This document shows positions 8,681 through 16,861 of a stretch of DNA of 64,000 nucleotides, one piece after another. Every line of letters begins with the position of its first letter. The stretch's first letter is position 1. Made by a program: the position numbers and the translations under genes. Origin of the DNA: Streptomyces pseudovenezuelae (GTDB taxonomy: Bacteria > Actinomycetota > Actinomycetes > Streptomycetales > Streptomycetaceae); NCBI RefSeq assembly GCF_029892565.1, contig NZ_JARXVH010000006.1:124001-188000 (forward strand). Direction: 5' to 3'. Below the pieces are notes generated by a model that saw only the letters and a list, made by a program, of their open reading frames with translations, was not told the DNA's origin and searched no databases.

Positions 8681-9763
8681 GTGGTTCGCGCCGCCGTCCT
8701 GCCCGCCGTGGGCGCTCCTCTGGAGATCACGGACATCGACCTGCCCGACCCCGGCCCCGGCCAGGTCCGCATCCGCCTCGCCGCCGCCGGCGTCTGTCAC
8801 TCCGACCTGTCCCTGTCCGACGGCACCATGCGCGTGCCGGTCCCCGCCGTGCTCGGCCACGAGGGCGCCGGCACGGTCGTGGCCGTCGGCGAAGGCGTCA
8901 CCCACGTCTCACCCGGCGCCGAGGTCGTCCTCAACTGGGCTCCGTCCTGCGGCAGTTGCCACGCCTGTGGGCTCGGCGAGGTGTGGCTGTGCGCCAACGC
9001 CCTGAACGGCGCCGCCGACGTGTACGCCCACCGCGCGGCCGACGGCTCCGACCTCCACCCCGGCCTGAACGTGGCCGCGTTCGCCGAGGAGACGGTCGTA
9101 TCGGCCGCCTGCGTCCTGCCCCTCCCGGACGGGATCCCGCTGACGGACGCGGCCCTCCTCGGCTGCGCCGTCCTCACCGGCTACGGCGCCGTCCACCACT
9201 CGGCGCGGGTCCAGCCGGGCGAGACGGTCGCGGTGTACGGCGTCGGGGGAGTGGGCCTGGCCGCGCTCCAGGGAGCCCGTATCGCCGGCGCCTCGCGGAT
9301 CGTCGCGGTCGATGTCTCCCCGGAGAAGGAGGAGTTGGCGCGGACCGCGGGCGCCACGGACTACGTCCTGGCGTCCGACACGACCGCCCGCGAGATCCGC
9401 GCCCTCACCGCCAAGCAGGGAGTGGACGTGGCGATCGAGTGCGTGGGCCGCGCGACGACCATCCGCGCGGCCTGGGACTCCACCCGCCGCGGCGGCCGCA
9501 CCACGGTGGTCGGCATCGGCGGCAAGGACCAGCAGGTCACCTTCAACGCCCTCGAACTCTTCCACTGGGGACGGACGTTGGCCGGCTGCGTCTACGGCAA
9601 CTCCGACCCGGCGAAGGACCTCCCGGTCCTGGCCGACCACGTCCGCGCCGGCCGCCTCGACCTGGGCGCGCTCGTCACGGAACGGATCGCCCTGGACGGC
9701 ATCCCGGCGGCCTTCGAGAACATGCTGGCGGGGAAGGGCGGCCGGGCGCTGGTCACGTTCTGA
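8681..9763 (+). CDS. Zinc-dependent alcohol dehydrogenase
   Basis: This 360-residue medium-chain dehydrogenase interconverts an alcohol and an aldehyde with NAD(P). Catalytic zinc ligands Cys39 and His60 (GHE) are present, as is the structural zinc set Cys90, Cys93, Cys96 and Cys104 with C-x2-C-x2-C-x7-C spacing. The Rossmann motif is GVGGVGL. The GTG start at 8681 follows AGGAG by about 8 bases and lies 11 bases after the aldehyde dehydrogenase stop, so the two form an operon. It probably supplies the aldehyde used by its neighbour. Confidence 0.9.
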   Translation: MVRAAVLPAVGAPLEITDIDLPDPGPGQVRIRLAAAGVCHSDLSLSDGTMRVPVPAVLGHEGAGTVVAVGEGVTHVSPGAEVVLNWAPSCGSCHACGLGEVWLCANALNGAADVYAHRAADGSDLHPGLNVAAFAEETVVSAACVLPLPDGIPLTDAALLGCAVLTGYGAVHHSARVQPGETVAVYGVGGVGLAALQGARIAGASRIVAVDVSPEKEELARTAGATDYVLASDTTAREIRALTAKQGVDVAIECVGRATTIRAAWDSTRRGGRTTVVGIGGKDQQVTFNALELFHWGRTLAGCVYGNSDPAKDLPVLADHVRAGRLDLGALVTERIALDGIPAAFENMLAGKGGRALVTF

Positions 9764-9809
9764 GGCCGACGGCGCGCCGGTCGCCCTTCTGAGGGCGGCC
9801 GGACGCCGC

Positions 9810-10811
9810 TCACTTCCTGACGGGCACGTCCTCGGGCGGCGGCTCGGCGACGACCGCCGAAGTCGCCCCCGGCTCGGTCACGACCACCGGAGTCGCCCCC
9901 GCCGTCTCGGCTTCCTCCGCCACTGTCCTCACCCGAGCCCGGGACCGGGACACCGCCACACCCGCCAGACACAGCACCCCGCCCGCCAGCGTCAGCAGCC
10001 CCGGCACCTCGCCGAGCGCCAGCCACGACATCAGGACGACCAGCGCGGGCACCGCGTACGTGGTCGCGCCCATCTTGCTGGCGGTCGTCCGGGCCAGGGC
10101 GTACGCCCACGTCGTGAAGGCGAGCGCGGTCGGGAAGACGCCCAGATACACCATGTTGAGCGTGGCGGAGACGGGCGCGTCGGCCGCCTCGTGGACGAGC
10201 TGCCCGGCGAACGGCAGACAGGCCACCGCCCCGATGAGGCACCCGAACGTCGTCACCTGGAGCGCGCTCGCCTTGGCGAGGGCCGGCTTCTGGGCGACGA
10301 CCCCGCCCGCGTACGCGACCGCCGCGAGCAGACACAGCACCACCCCGAGCACGGACGAACCGCCCTGGCCCGACATCGACAACCCCACGGTCACCGCACC
10401 GGCGAACGACACCGCCATCCCCGCCAGCAGCCGCGGCGGCATCGCGTCACCGAGCAGCCGGGAGCCGAGCAGGGCGATGAGGATCGGCCCGATGTTCACG
10501 ACGAGCGCGGCGGTACCGGCGTCGACCTGCTGCTCACCCCAGTTCAGGACGACCATGTAGAACCCGAACCACAGCACGCCCGATATCGCGATCCCCCGCC
10601 ACGCGGCCCGCGGCGGCACCCCCTCCCGCCGTACGGCCCAGATGACCCCCAGCGCCACCACTCCGCTCACCAACCGCCCCAACGCCAAGGCCCCCGGCGA
10701 GTAGGCGTCCCCCGCGCTCCGGATGGACACGAACGCGGAGGCCCACAGCACGACGGTGACGACAGCGGCGGCGGTCGCGGCCCACTCGGTACGACGAACG
10801 GTTCTCTTCAT
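9810..10811 (-). CDS. DMT-family (EamA) permease
   Basis: This 333-residue membrane protein has ten hydrophobic segments in two EamA repeats, the usual layout of drug/metabolite exporters. The cytoplasmic C-terminal tail (about residues 290-333) is rich in Glu, Pro, Ala and Val. It faces the alcohol dehydrogenase gene tail to tail and is divergent from the amidase gene with 169 bases between them. The substrate is unknown. Confidence 0.85.
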   Translation of the reverse strand: MKRTVRRTEWAATAAAVVTVVLWASAFVSIRSAGDAYSPGALALGRLVSGVVALGVIWAVRREGVPPRAAWRGIAISGVLWFGFYMVVLNWGEQQVDAGTAALVVNIGPILIALLGSRLLGDAMPPRLLAGMAVSFAGAVTVGLSMSGQGGSSVLGVVLCLLAAVAYAGGVVAQKPALAKASALQVTTFGCLIGAVACLPFAGQLVHEAADAPVSATLNMVYLGVFPTALAFTTWAYALARTTASKMGATTYAVPALVVLMSWLALGEVPGLLTLAGGVLCLAGVAVSRSRARVRTVAEEAETAGATPVVVTEPGATSAVVAEPPPEDVPVRK

Positions 10812-10980
10812 GGACCGAGGCTAGCCAGCGACGAGGGGGCACCGCTGGCGGAAATCGGACGCCAGGCTCGGAGCAAGGGCATGATGCCTGGGGGGTCAGA
10901 TTTATTGCCTCCTAGGCTTGACGTCGGCTTGGTCGGAAGGGCAAAGTCCGGCACAGGTGCCGACAGGTGAGGACGGTCCG

Positions 10981-11913
10981 ATGAGCCACTACTCCATACC
11001 GAAGCGCGTACATCGCCTGTGGTCGTTGGAGCACGAGCCCGCGCTGGAGGTCGAGGGCGGGGACACCGTGTCCTTCGAGCTCACCGAGGCCACGGACGGA
11101 CAGTTCGACCCGGGCTCGACCGCCGAGGTGATCGCGGGCTTCGACTGGGACCGGGTCTATCCACTGGCCGGCCCCGTCATGGTCAAGGGCGCCGAGCCGG
11201 GAGACGCCCTGGAGGTGGAGTTCCTGGAACTGCGCTCGGTGGACTGGGGCTGGACGGCCGTACTGCCGGGCCTCGGCCTGCTCAGCGAGGACTTCCCCGA
11301 CGCGCACCTGCACCTGTGGGACCTGAGCCGTGGAGACAAGGCCGGCTTCCTCGGCGTCGCCCAGATCCCGATCCGTCCCTTCTGCGGGGTGGTCGGCGTC
11401 TGCCCGGACGTCACCGAACCCCAAAGCGTCCTGCCGCCGGGCCACTTCGGCGGCAACGTCGACTGCAAAGACCTGGTCGTCGGCACCAAGCTCTACCTCC
11501 CGGTCCAGGTCCCCGGCGCCCGCCTGAGCCTCGGCGACCCCCACGCGGCCCAGGGCGACGGCGAGTTGTGCGTCAGCGCGATCGAGGCGTCCATGTCGGG
11601 CACGGCAAGAATCCGCCTGCATAAGGGCCGCCGCATCACGGCCCCCCAGTTCGAGACGGCGGGCCCCCTACGCACCGACGACGCCCGAGCCGGCCACTAC
11701 GCCACGATGGGCGTCGCTCCCGACCTCATGCAGGCCGCCCAGGGTGCGACCCGAGCAATGATCGACCACCTCGGCGCCCACTACGGCCTGGACCCGGTCG
11801 ACGCCTACGTCCTGTGCAGCGTCGCCGTGGACCTGAGAATCACAGAGGTGGTCGACGCCCCGAACTGGGTGGTCTCGGCCTACCTGCCGAAGGCGTACCT
11901 CAACACCCCTTGA
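10981..11913 (+). CDS. Acetamidase/formamidase family protein
   Basis: This 310-residue protein belongs to the FmdA/AmdA family, which hydrolyses short amides to ammonia and the acid. Diagnostic stretches are FCGVVGVCPD, the GGNVDCKDL block (glycine-rich, with conserved Asp-Cys) and GDPHAAQGDGEL. The ATG at 10981 is supported by GGTGAGGA just upstream. It is monocistronic and divergent from the DMT permease. A role in nitrogen scavenging is likely, but the amide used cannot be told from sequence. Confidence 0.85.
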   Translation: MSHYSIPKRVHRLWSLEHEPALEVEGGDTVSFELTEATDGQFDPGSTAEVIAGFDWDRVYPLAGPVMVKGAEPGDALEVEFLELRSVDWGWTAVLPGLGLLSEDFPDAHLHLWDLSRGDKAGFLGVAQIPIRPFCGVVGVCPDVTEPQSVLPPGHFGGNVDCKDLVVGTKLYLPVQVPGARLSLGDPHAAQGDGELCVSAIEASMSGTARIRLHKGRRITAPQFETAGPLRTDDARAGHYATMGVAPDLMQAAQGATRAMIDHLGAHYGLDPVDAYVLCSVAVDLRITEVVDAPNWVVSAYLPKAYLNTP

Positions 11914-11929
11914 GACACGGGATGTCACG

Positions 11930-12721
11930 CTAGAGTCCGGCCGCTCGTCGGCCCAGGACGGGCTCGGCGAGGAATCTCGCCGGGCCGCACAGGGTCTGGC
12001 CGTGCCGGGCGAAGAGCTCGTCTCGGGAGTCGAAGTGACCGAGGTCGGTGAGCAGGTACGCCGAGAGGTCGCACGAGCCGTCCGACGCCGGGCAGGCCGT
12101 GGCCCCGTCCCAGTCGACGCTCGTCCTGGACAGCGCCTCGAAGAGCGTCTCCGGACCGGCGTTCGTGAAGCCGCCGTCGGCCCGGCCGCGTCGCTCGCCG
12201 GCACCGGCGAAGAGCTCGGACACCGGAAGCCGACGTGCGGCGGAGCGATCGGCCTCCGGCGGCTCGTCGACGAGGAACTCCGGCCAGGCCAGCACGACTT
12301 GGTCGGGAACCAGCCGGCGCAGCCGGGGGAAGCGCGGGTACCAGAACGTGCCGTCCACGACGAGCCCGCGTACCCGGGAGGGAACTCCCCACGCCCGCGC
12401 GACCGCTTCCAGTACGGCCATCCGCTGACTGCAGGAGCCGCGGCCGAGCCGCAGGATCTGAGACACCGGTCGCGCCTCCTCCACCGAGTACACCGGGCGA
12501 ACCTCTGCGGAGATCCACCGATGTGCGCGGCGCAGGGCCGCCACCTTCGCTGCGGGTCCCTCCCCTTCCGGGGTGGCGATGCCGATCCTCCGAACGGCAG
12601 ACCGGACCCGCGGATGTCCCCGGTCGAGAATCCGCGTCGGCGCCGTTCCTCCGCAGGCACCATGGCCGCCGGCCACGTCCTGTCGAGTCCGCCCACGCGG
12701 CGTCAGCAGCGTGCTCACCAT
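11930..12721 (-). CDS. Transglutaminase-like domain protein
   Basis: This is a 263-residue protein. The central segment GRGSCSQRMAVLEAVAR followed by GVPSRVRGLVVDGTFWYPRF matches the transglutaminase/cysteine-protease core: a cysteine at the start of a helix, then the histidine/aspartate-bearing strands. The third catalytic residue is not obvious. The ATG at 12721 has GAGAGGGG upstream and is preferred to an ATG 39 bases earlier. No signal peptide or membrane segment is visible, so it is probably cytoplasmic. Its substrate is unknown. A short palindrome lies 45 bases upstream. Confidence 0.65.
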   Translation of the reverse strand: MVSTLLTPRGRTRQDVAGGHGACGGTAPTRILDRGHPRVRSAVRRIGIATPEGEGPAAKVAALRRAHRWISAEVRPVYSVEEARPVSQILRLGRGSCSQRMAVLEAVARAWGVPSRVRGLVVDGTFWYPRFPRLRRLVPDQVVLAWPEFLVDEPPEADRSAARRLPVSELFAGAGERRGRADGGFTNAGPETLFEALSRTSVDWDGATACPASDGSCDLSAYLLTDLGHFDSRDELFARHGQTLCGPARFLAEPVLGRRAAGL

Positions 12722-12765
12722 GACCGGCCCCTCTCGCCCCGAAGGCGGCCAGTCTCGCAACTTTT

Positions 12766-12779
12766 TTGAACACGTTCAA
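12766..12779. promoter_or_regulatory. Perfect short palindrome between the transglutaminase-like and TetR genes
   Basis: TTGAACACGTTCAA has 6-bp perfect arms around a 2-bp centre and lies just upstream of the transglutaminase-like gene and just downstream of the TetR gene. It could be an operator. The spacing does not match an actinobacterial SOS box, and there is no T-tract in the right place for a terminator. Confidence 0.3.
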
Positions 12780-12782
12780 GTG

Positions 12783-13424
12783 CTAGCCGGCTCGCCGCAT
12801 CTCCTCGAACTGCCCCGCCAACCCGTCGAGCAGCGCGGCAAGCCCTGTCTCGAAGGCCCGCTGATCGACCTTCTCCTGCTGCTCCGCAAGCAAATGCGCC
12901 TGCCCGAGGTGCGGATAGTCGGCGGGATCGTACGCACTCGCGTCATCCACGAATCCCCCCGCGAAAGACCCCAACGCCGACCCCATGATGAAGTACCGCA
13001 TCAGCGCCCCGATCGACGTGGCCTGCGCCGCCGGCCACCCCGCCGCCACCATTCCCCCGTACACCGCGTCGGCGAGCCGCAGCCCGGCCGGCCGCCGCCC
13101 GGGCCCGGTGGCGAGAACGGGGACGATGTTCGGGTGATCACGCAGAGCGGCCCGGTACGACACCGCCCAGTCGTGCAGCGCGGTCCGCCACTCCCGCCCG
13201 TCCTCGAACATCGACAGGTCCACCTGCGCGCTCACCGAGTCGGCGACCGCCTCAAGAATCTCGTCCTTGGTGCGGAAGTGGTTGTAGAGCGAGGGTCCGC
13301 TCACGCCGAGCTCGGCGGCGAGCCGGCGCGTGGAGACGGCCGCGAGGCCCTCCGCGTCCACCAGCACACGTGCCGTCTCGACGATCCGGTCGGTGCTGAG
13401 CAGGGGCTTGCGCGGTCGGGCCAT
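12783..13424 (-). CDS. TetR-family regulator of regulon A
   Basis: This is a 213-residue repressor. The N-terminal helix-turn-helix runs from about residue 10 to 55 (VSTRRLAAELGVSGPSLYNHF). The rest is a helical ligand-binding domain of TetR_C type. The start at 13424 is preferred because a TACTAT -10 box (minus strand, 13437-13432) sits 7 bases before it, implying a leaderless message; an in-frame ATG at 13433 overlaps that box. The 19-bp palindrome at 13452-13470 covers the -35 region, so autorepression is likely. It is divergent from an acyl-CoA dehydrogenase gene. The ligand is probably an acyl-CoA or related compound. Confidence 0.88.
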   Translation of the reverse strand: MARPRKPLLSTDRIVETARVLVDAEGLAAVSTRRLAAELGVSGPSLYNHFRTKDEILEAVADSVSAQVDLSMFEDGREWRTALHDWAVSYRAALRDHPNIVPVLATGPGRRPAGLRLADAVYGGMVAAGWPAAQATSIGALMRYFIMGSALGSFAGGFVDDASAYDPADYPHLGQAHLLAEQQEKVDQRAFETGLAALLDGLAGQFEEMRRAG

Positions 13425-13451
13425 GGCGCACATAGTAGGGCTGCGCGACCG

Positions 13452-13470
13452 AAACTAGCAGTGCTAATTT
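13452..13470. promoter_or_regulatory. TetR-type operator, regulon A, site 2
   Basis: AAACTAGCAGTGCTAATTT is a 19-bp palindrome with one mismatched pair. It lies between the divergent TetR and acyl-CoA dehydrogenase starts. It matches the site at 7221-7239 in length, outer arms and centre position. Confidence 0.7.
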
Positions 13471-13520
13471 AAATGCGCACACTACCTCTCCGTACGGCTC
13501 TCGACTTGGGGTGACGCGTC

Positions 13521-14672
13521 ATGAACCTGGGGCTCAGCGAGGAGCAGGAGGCGGTCCGGCAGCTCGCGAAGGACTTCGTGGCCCGCGAGATCGCCCCGCA
13601 CGTCGTCGACTGGGACCGGGCCGAGGAGGTCGACCGGTCGATCGTGAAGAAGCTCGGCGGGGTCGGCTTCCTGGGCCTGACCGTTGACGAGGAGTACGGC
13701 GGCTCCGGCGGCGACCACCTCGCGTACTGCCTGGTCACCGAGGAGCTGGGGCGCGGCGATTCGTCCGTGCGCGGGATCGTGTCCGTCTCGCTCGGGCTGG
13801 TCGCCAAGTCGATCGCCGCCTGGGGGAGCGAGGAGCAGAAACGGCGGTGGCTGCCGGGGCTCACCTCCGGCGAGCACATCGGCTGCTTCGGCCTGACCGA
13901 GCCGGGCACCGGCTCCGACGCCGGCAACCTCACCACCCGGGCCGTGCGGGAAGGCGACGACTACGTCATCAACGGCACCAAGATGTTCATCACGAACGGG
14001 ACCTGGGCCGACGTCGTCCTCCTCTTCGCCCGCTCCACCGACGCCCCCGGCCACAAGGGCGTCTCCGCCTTCCTCGTACCGACCGACACCCCCGGTCTGA
14101 CCCGCCGTACCATCCACGGCAAGCTCGGCCTGCGCGGCCAGGCCACCGCCGAACTGGTCCTTGAGGACGTACGCGTCCCCGCCTCCGCGATGCTCGCCCC
14201 CGAGGGCAAGGGCTTCTCGGTGGCGATGTCGGCGCTGGCCAAGGGGCGGATGTCGGTCGCGGCGGGCTGCGTCGGCATCGCCCAGGCCGCGCTGGACGCG
14301 GCCCTGCGCTACGCGGGCGAACGCGAGCAGTTCGGAAAGCCCATCGCGCAGCACCAGTTGGTGCAGGAGCTGATCAGCGACATCGCCCTCGACGTGGACG
14401 CGGCCCGGCTGCTGACCTGGCGGGTCGCCGATCTGATCGACCGCGGGCAGCCCTTCGCCGTCGAGTCCTCCAAGGCCAAGCTCTTCGCCTCGGAGGCCGC
14501 GGTCCGGGCCGCCAACAACGCCCTCCAGGTCTTCGGCGGCTACGGCTACATCGACGAGTACCCGGTCGGCAAGCTGCTCAGGGACGCCCGGGTGATGACC
14601 CTCTACGAGGGCACCAGCCAGATCCAGAAGCTGCTCATCGGGCGCGCGCTGACGGGGATTTCGGCGTTCTGA
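13521..14672 (+). CDS. Acyl-CoA dehydrogenase
   Basis: This 383-residue FAD enzyme introduces the alpha-beta double bond into acyl-CoA thioesters and passes electrons to ETF. Family signatures are GCFGLTEPGTGSDA (flavin/acyl-CoA contact), the mid-domain VAAGCVGIAQAALD and the C-terminal QVFGGYGYI. Glu363 in LYEGTSQIQ occupies the catalytic-base position of short/medium-chain ACADs. GGGGTGA upstream of the ATG serves as ribosome-binding site. It is divergent from the TetR gene with the regulon A operator between them. The chain length of the substrate is not known; a branched or short acyl-CoA is plausible. Confidence 0.92.
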   Translation: MNLGLSEEQEAVRQLAKDFVAREIAPHVVDWDRAEEVDRSIVKKLGGVGFLGLTVDEEYGGSGGDHLAYCLVTEELGRGDSSVRGIVSVSLGLVAKSIAAWGSEEQKRRWLPGLTSGEHIGCFGLTEPGTGSDAGNLTTRAVREGDDYVINGTKMFITNGTWADVVLLFARSTDAPGHKGVSAFLVPTDTPGLTRRTIHGKLGLRGQATAELVLEDVRVPASAMLAPEGKGFSVAMSALAKGRMSVAAGCVGIAQAALDAALRYAGEREQFGKPIAQHQLVQELISDIALDVDAARLLTWRVADLIDRGQPFAVESSKAKLFASEAAVRAANNALQVFGGYGYIDEYPVGKLLRDARVMTLYEGTSQIQKLLIGRALTGISAF

Positions 14673-14733
14673 GTACTCCGGCTGAGTACGCGGACGGATG
14701 TGGTGACGGCCGTGTCGGCCGACGCTTGTCCCC

Positions 14734-14979
14734 ATGAGCGAAGCATCGGGCAAACCGCAGAACACGGCCGCCTTCTACGGCCAGGCCGTCGCCTCCTTCT
14801 CCGTCGCCATCGCGGCGACCGCCATCGGCATCTTCAAGCTGCAGGCCGACGCCTGGGTGCGGGCCTTCCTCGCGATCGCCGTCCTGTATCTGGTCACCTC
14901 CTCCTTCACCCTCGCCAAGGTGATCCGGGACCGGCAGGACGGGGCGCGCGGCGCCTACAACCCATTCGAAAAGCTCTGA
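14734..14979 (+). CDS. YiaA/YiaB-type small membrane protein
   Basis: This 81-residue protein has two hydrophobic helices (about 18-37 and 43-61) and a short charged tail, which is the whole of the YiaA/B two-helix family. The motif FYGQAVASFSVA followed by an IGIFKL turn is typical. Its function is unknown in all bacteria I am aware of. It lies between the acyl-CoA dehydrogenase and a TetR gene, 54 bases after the first and 73 before the second. The regulon B operator follows its stop codon. Confidence 0.8.
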   Translation: MSEASGKPQNTAAFYGQAVASFSVAIAATAIGIFKLQADAWVRAFLAIAVLYLVTSSFTLAKVIRDRQDGARGAYNPFEKL

Positions 14980-14988
14980 GCGGGCAGC

Positions 14989-15004
14989 CTAAGCGCTCGC
15001 TCAG
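14989..15004. promoter_or_regulatory. TetR-type operator, regulon B, site 1
   Basis: CTAAGCGCTCGCTCAG is an imperfect 16-bp palindrome, 48 bases before the TetR start at 15053. It is the same length as, and very similar to, the perfect palindrome upstream of the MaoC gene. Confidence 0.6.
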
Positions 15005-15052
15005 CTTCGGCGGTATGGTGGAGCCCTTGCCATCGAGAGGGGCTTACGAGCG

Positions 15053-15679
15053 ATGAGTACGGCGGAGGAGACGGCCGGCGGCGAGACGCAGGCCTGGGGC
15101 GAGGTCACGCCCGACGCGGCCCGGCGGCTGCTGGTCGCCGCTGTGGAGGCCTTCGCCGAGCGCGGGTATCACGCCACGACGACCCGCGACATCGCGGGCC
15201 GCGCCGGGATGAGCCCGGCCGCGCTCTACATCCACTACAAGACCAAGGAAGAGCTGCTCCACCGCATCAGCAGGATCGGCCACGAGAAGGCACTGGAGAT
15301 TCTGCGGACCGCGTCCCGGCGTGAGGGCACCGCGAGCGAGCGGCTCGCCGACGCCGTCGGCTCCTTCGTCCGCTGGCACGCCGGTGGACGCACCACCGCG
15401 CGGGTCGTGCAGTACGAGCTCGACTCGCTCGGCCCGGACGCCCGCGCCGAGATCCTCGCGCTGCGCCGGCAGTGCGACGCCGAGGTGCGCGGGATCATCG
15501 AGGACGGCATCGCCTCCGGCGAGTTCGACGTGCTGGACGTCAAGGGCACCACCCTCGCCGTGCTCTCGCTCTGCATCGACGTGGCCCGCTGGTTCAGCCT
15601 CGAAGGCCGCTGGACGCCGGACGAGATCGGCGCGCTCTACGCCGACCTCGTACTGCGGATGGTCGGCGCCGCGAAGTAG
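15053..15679 (+). CDS. TetR-family regulator of regulon B
   Basis: This is a 208-residue regulator. The helix-turn-helix spans about residues 40-65 (TTTRDIAGRAGMSPAALYIHY) after a short N-terminal arm. The C-terminal domain is of the helical type seen in acyl-CoA-sensing TetR proteins. It starts at the ATG at 15053. The downstream MaoC hydratase gene is convergent, 27 bases away. The shared palindromes before both genes suggest that it represses itself and MaoC. Its ligand cannot be read from sequence. Confidence 0.88.
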   Translation: MSTAEETAGGETQAWGEVTPDAARRLLVAAVEAFAERGYHATTTRDIAGRAGMSPAALYIHYKTKEELLHRISRIGHEKALEILRTASRREGTASERLADAVGSFVRWHAGGRTTARVVQYELDSLGPDARAEILALRRQCDAEVRGIIEDGIASGEFDVLDVKGTTLAVLSLCIDVARWFSLEGRWTPDEIGALYADLVLRMVGAAK

Positions 15680-15706
15680 CGCCTGCAGGTAGTCGCGAAA
15701 CTGCGC

Positions 15707-16168
15707 CTACAGGTAGTACCGGGACACCGACTCCGCCACGCACACCGGCTTGTCGCCGCCTTCGCGCTCCACGGTGAAGGCGACGCTGACCTGGACACCG
15801 CCCGCCACGTCGTCGACGCCGGTGATCCGCGCGGTGGCGCGCACGCGGGAGCCGACGGGGACCGGGGCGGGGAAACGGACCTTGTTGGTGCCGTAGTTGA
15901 CGCCCATCTTGACGCCCTCGACCTTGATCAGCTGCGGGCCGAAGAGCGGCAGCAGGGACAGGGTCAGATAGCCGTGCGCGATGGTGGTCCCGAAGGGCCC
16001 GGCCGCCGACTTCTCCGGGTCCACGTGGATCCACTGGTGGTCGCCGGTCGCTTCCGCGAACAGATCGATCCGCTTCTGGTCGACCTCCAGCCAGTCGGTG
16101 TACCCCAACTGCTCGTCCACCGCCGCCCTCAGCTCGTCGACGGACGCGAAGATCCTCGGCTCTGCCAT
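15707..16168 (-). CDS. MaoC-family hot-dog enoyl-CoA hydratase
   Basis: This 153-residue single hot-dog protein is of the (R)-specific enoyl-CoA hydratase/NodN type. The hydratase signature begins at FAEATGDHQWIHVDPE (about residues 37-52), containing the catalytic Asp and His, and continues through the GTTIAHGYLTLSL helix. GGGAGG about 9 bases upstream fixes the ATG at 16168; upstream in-frame ATGs lack such a site. It adds water to 2-enoyl-CoA to give (R)-3-hydroxyacyl-CoA. A perfect palindromic operator lies 40 bases upstream. Its expression is probably tied to the neighbouring TetR regulator. Confidence 0.88.
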   Translation of the reverse strand: MAEPRIFASVDELRAAVDEQLGYTDWLEVDQKRIDLFAEATGDHQWIHVDPEKSAAGPFGTTIAHGYLTLSLLPLFGPQLIKVEGVKMGVNYGTNKVRFPAPVPVGSRVRATARITGVDDVAGGVQVSVAFTVEREGGDKPVCVAESVSRYYL

Positions 16169-16207
16169 GTCCCGGCCTCCCATGTGCCTCAAGCTGTACC
16201 GCAACGT

Positions 16208-16223
16208 CTAAGCAACTGCTTAG
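16208..16223. promoter_or_regulatory. TetR-type operator, regulon B, site 2
   Basis: CTAAGCAACTGCTTAG has perfect 7-bp arms and a 2-bp centre. It lies upstream of MaoC on one side and of the SoxR gene on the other, so it could affect both. It matches the site at 14989-15004 in length and in both half-sites. Confidence 0.7.
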
Positions 16224-16275
16224 CATGGTCGGGCCGGGAGGCAATGTCAACGGACCGGGGCGCGTCCGGGGTGGG

Positions 16276-16281
16276 TAGGGT
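16276..16281 (+). promoter_or_regulatory. Candidate -10 box of a leaderless soxR message
   Basis: TAGGGT is followed 7 bases later by the GTG start of SoxR, so transcription would begin at the start codon itself. No good -35 box is visible at 16253-16258. Confidence 0.35.
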
Positions 16282-16288
16282 TCGAGGA

Positions 16289-16837
16289 GTGCCTCAGATT
16301 CCCGAGAAGATCCACGAGCTCACGGTCGGCCAACTCGCCGCGCGCAGCGGGGCCGCCGTCTCCGCCCTGCACTTCTACGAGTCCAAGGGCCTGATCACCA
16401 GCCGCCGCACCACGGGCAACCAGCGCCGCTACCAACGTGACGCGCTGCGCCGGGTCGCCTTCGTGCGGGCCGCCCAGCGGGTCGGCATCCCGCTCGCCAC
16501 GATCCGCGCGGCGCTCGCCGAACTTCCGGAGGAGCGCACGCCCACCCGCGAGGACTGGGCCCGCCTCTCCGAGGCCTGGCGCTCCGAACTCGACGAGCGC
16601 ATCAGCCAGCTCGGCCGGCTGCGCGACCACCTCACCGACTGCATCGCCTGCGGCTGCCTCTCCCTCGACACCTGTGTCCTGTCCAACCCGGACGACGTGG
16701 TCGGCGAACGCCGGAACGGGTCACGCCTGATGGTGGATCACCGGCAGACGCGGACGACGGGCGGCCGACGCCGGGAAGAGGAGGCGAGAGAGGAGGGAAG
16801 AGGGGAAGGGAGCGAGGAGCCGAAGAGCTGCCGCTGA
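16289..16837 (+). CDS. soxR: Redox-sensitive MerR-family regulator SoxR
   Basis: This is a 182-residue regulator. The MerR helix-turn-helix occupies about residues 11-55 (LTVGQLAARSG, then LHFYESKGLI). A dimerisation helix follows, then the [2Fe-2S] cluster motif Cys118-x2-Cys121-x-Cys123-x5-Cys129, which defines SoxR. Streptomyces SoxR responds to redox-active compounds such as its own coloured antibiotics. After the cluster comes an unusually long, highly charged Arg/Glu tail (about residues 150-182). The GTG at 16289 is chosen because the conserved SoxR N-terminus starts there. Target genes are not obvious in the window. Confidence 0.92.
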   Translation: MPQIPEKIHELTVGQLAARSGAAVSALHFYESKGLITSRRTTGNQRRYQRDALRRVAFVRAAQRVGIPLATIRAALAELPEERTPTREDWARLSEAWRSELDERISQLGRLRDHLTDCIACGCLSLDTCVLSNPDDVVGERRNGSRLMVDHRQTRTTGGRRREEEAREEGRGEGSEEPKSCR

Positions 16838-16861
16838 CCCCCGCTCGTACGGCGAGCCGCG

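Noticed and set aside
12766..12779. TTGAACACGTTCAA as a LexA/SOS box
   Set aside because: The actinobacterial SOS box needs GAAC and GTTC four bases apart; here the gap is two, and no DNA-repair gene is adjacent.
16186..16206. CCTCAAGC upstream of MaoC as a SoxR operator
   Set aside because: Only one half-site is present and the inverted GCTTGAGG partner is missing, so it is not a SoxR box.
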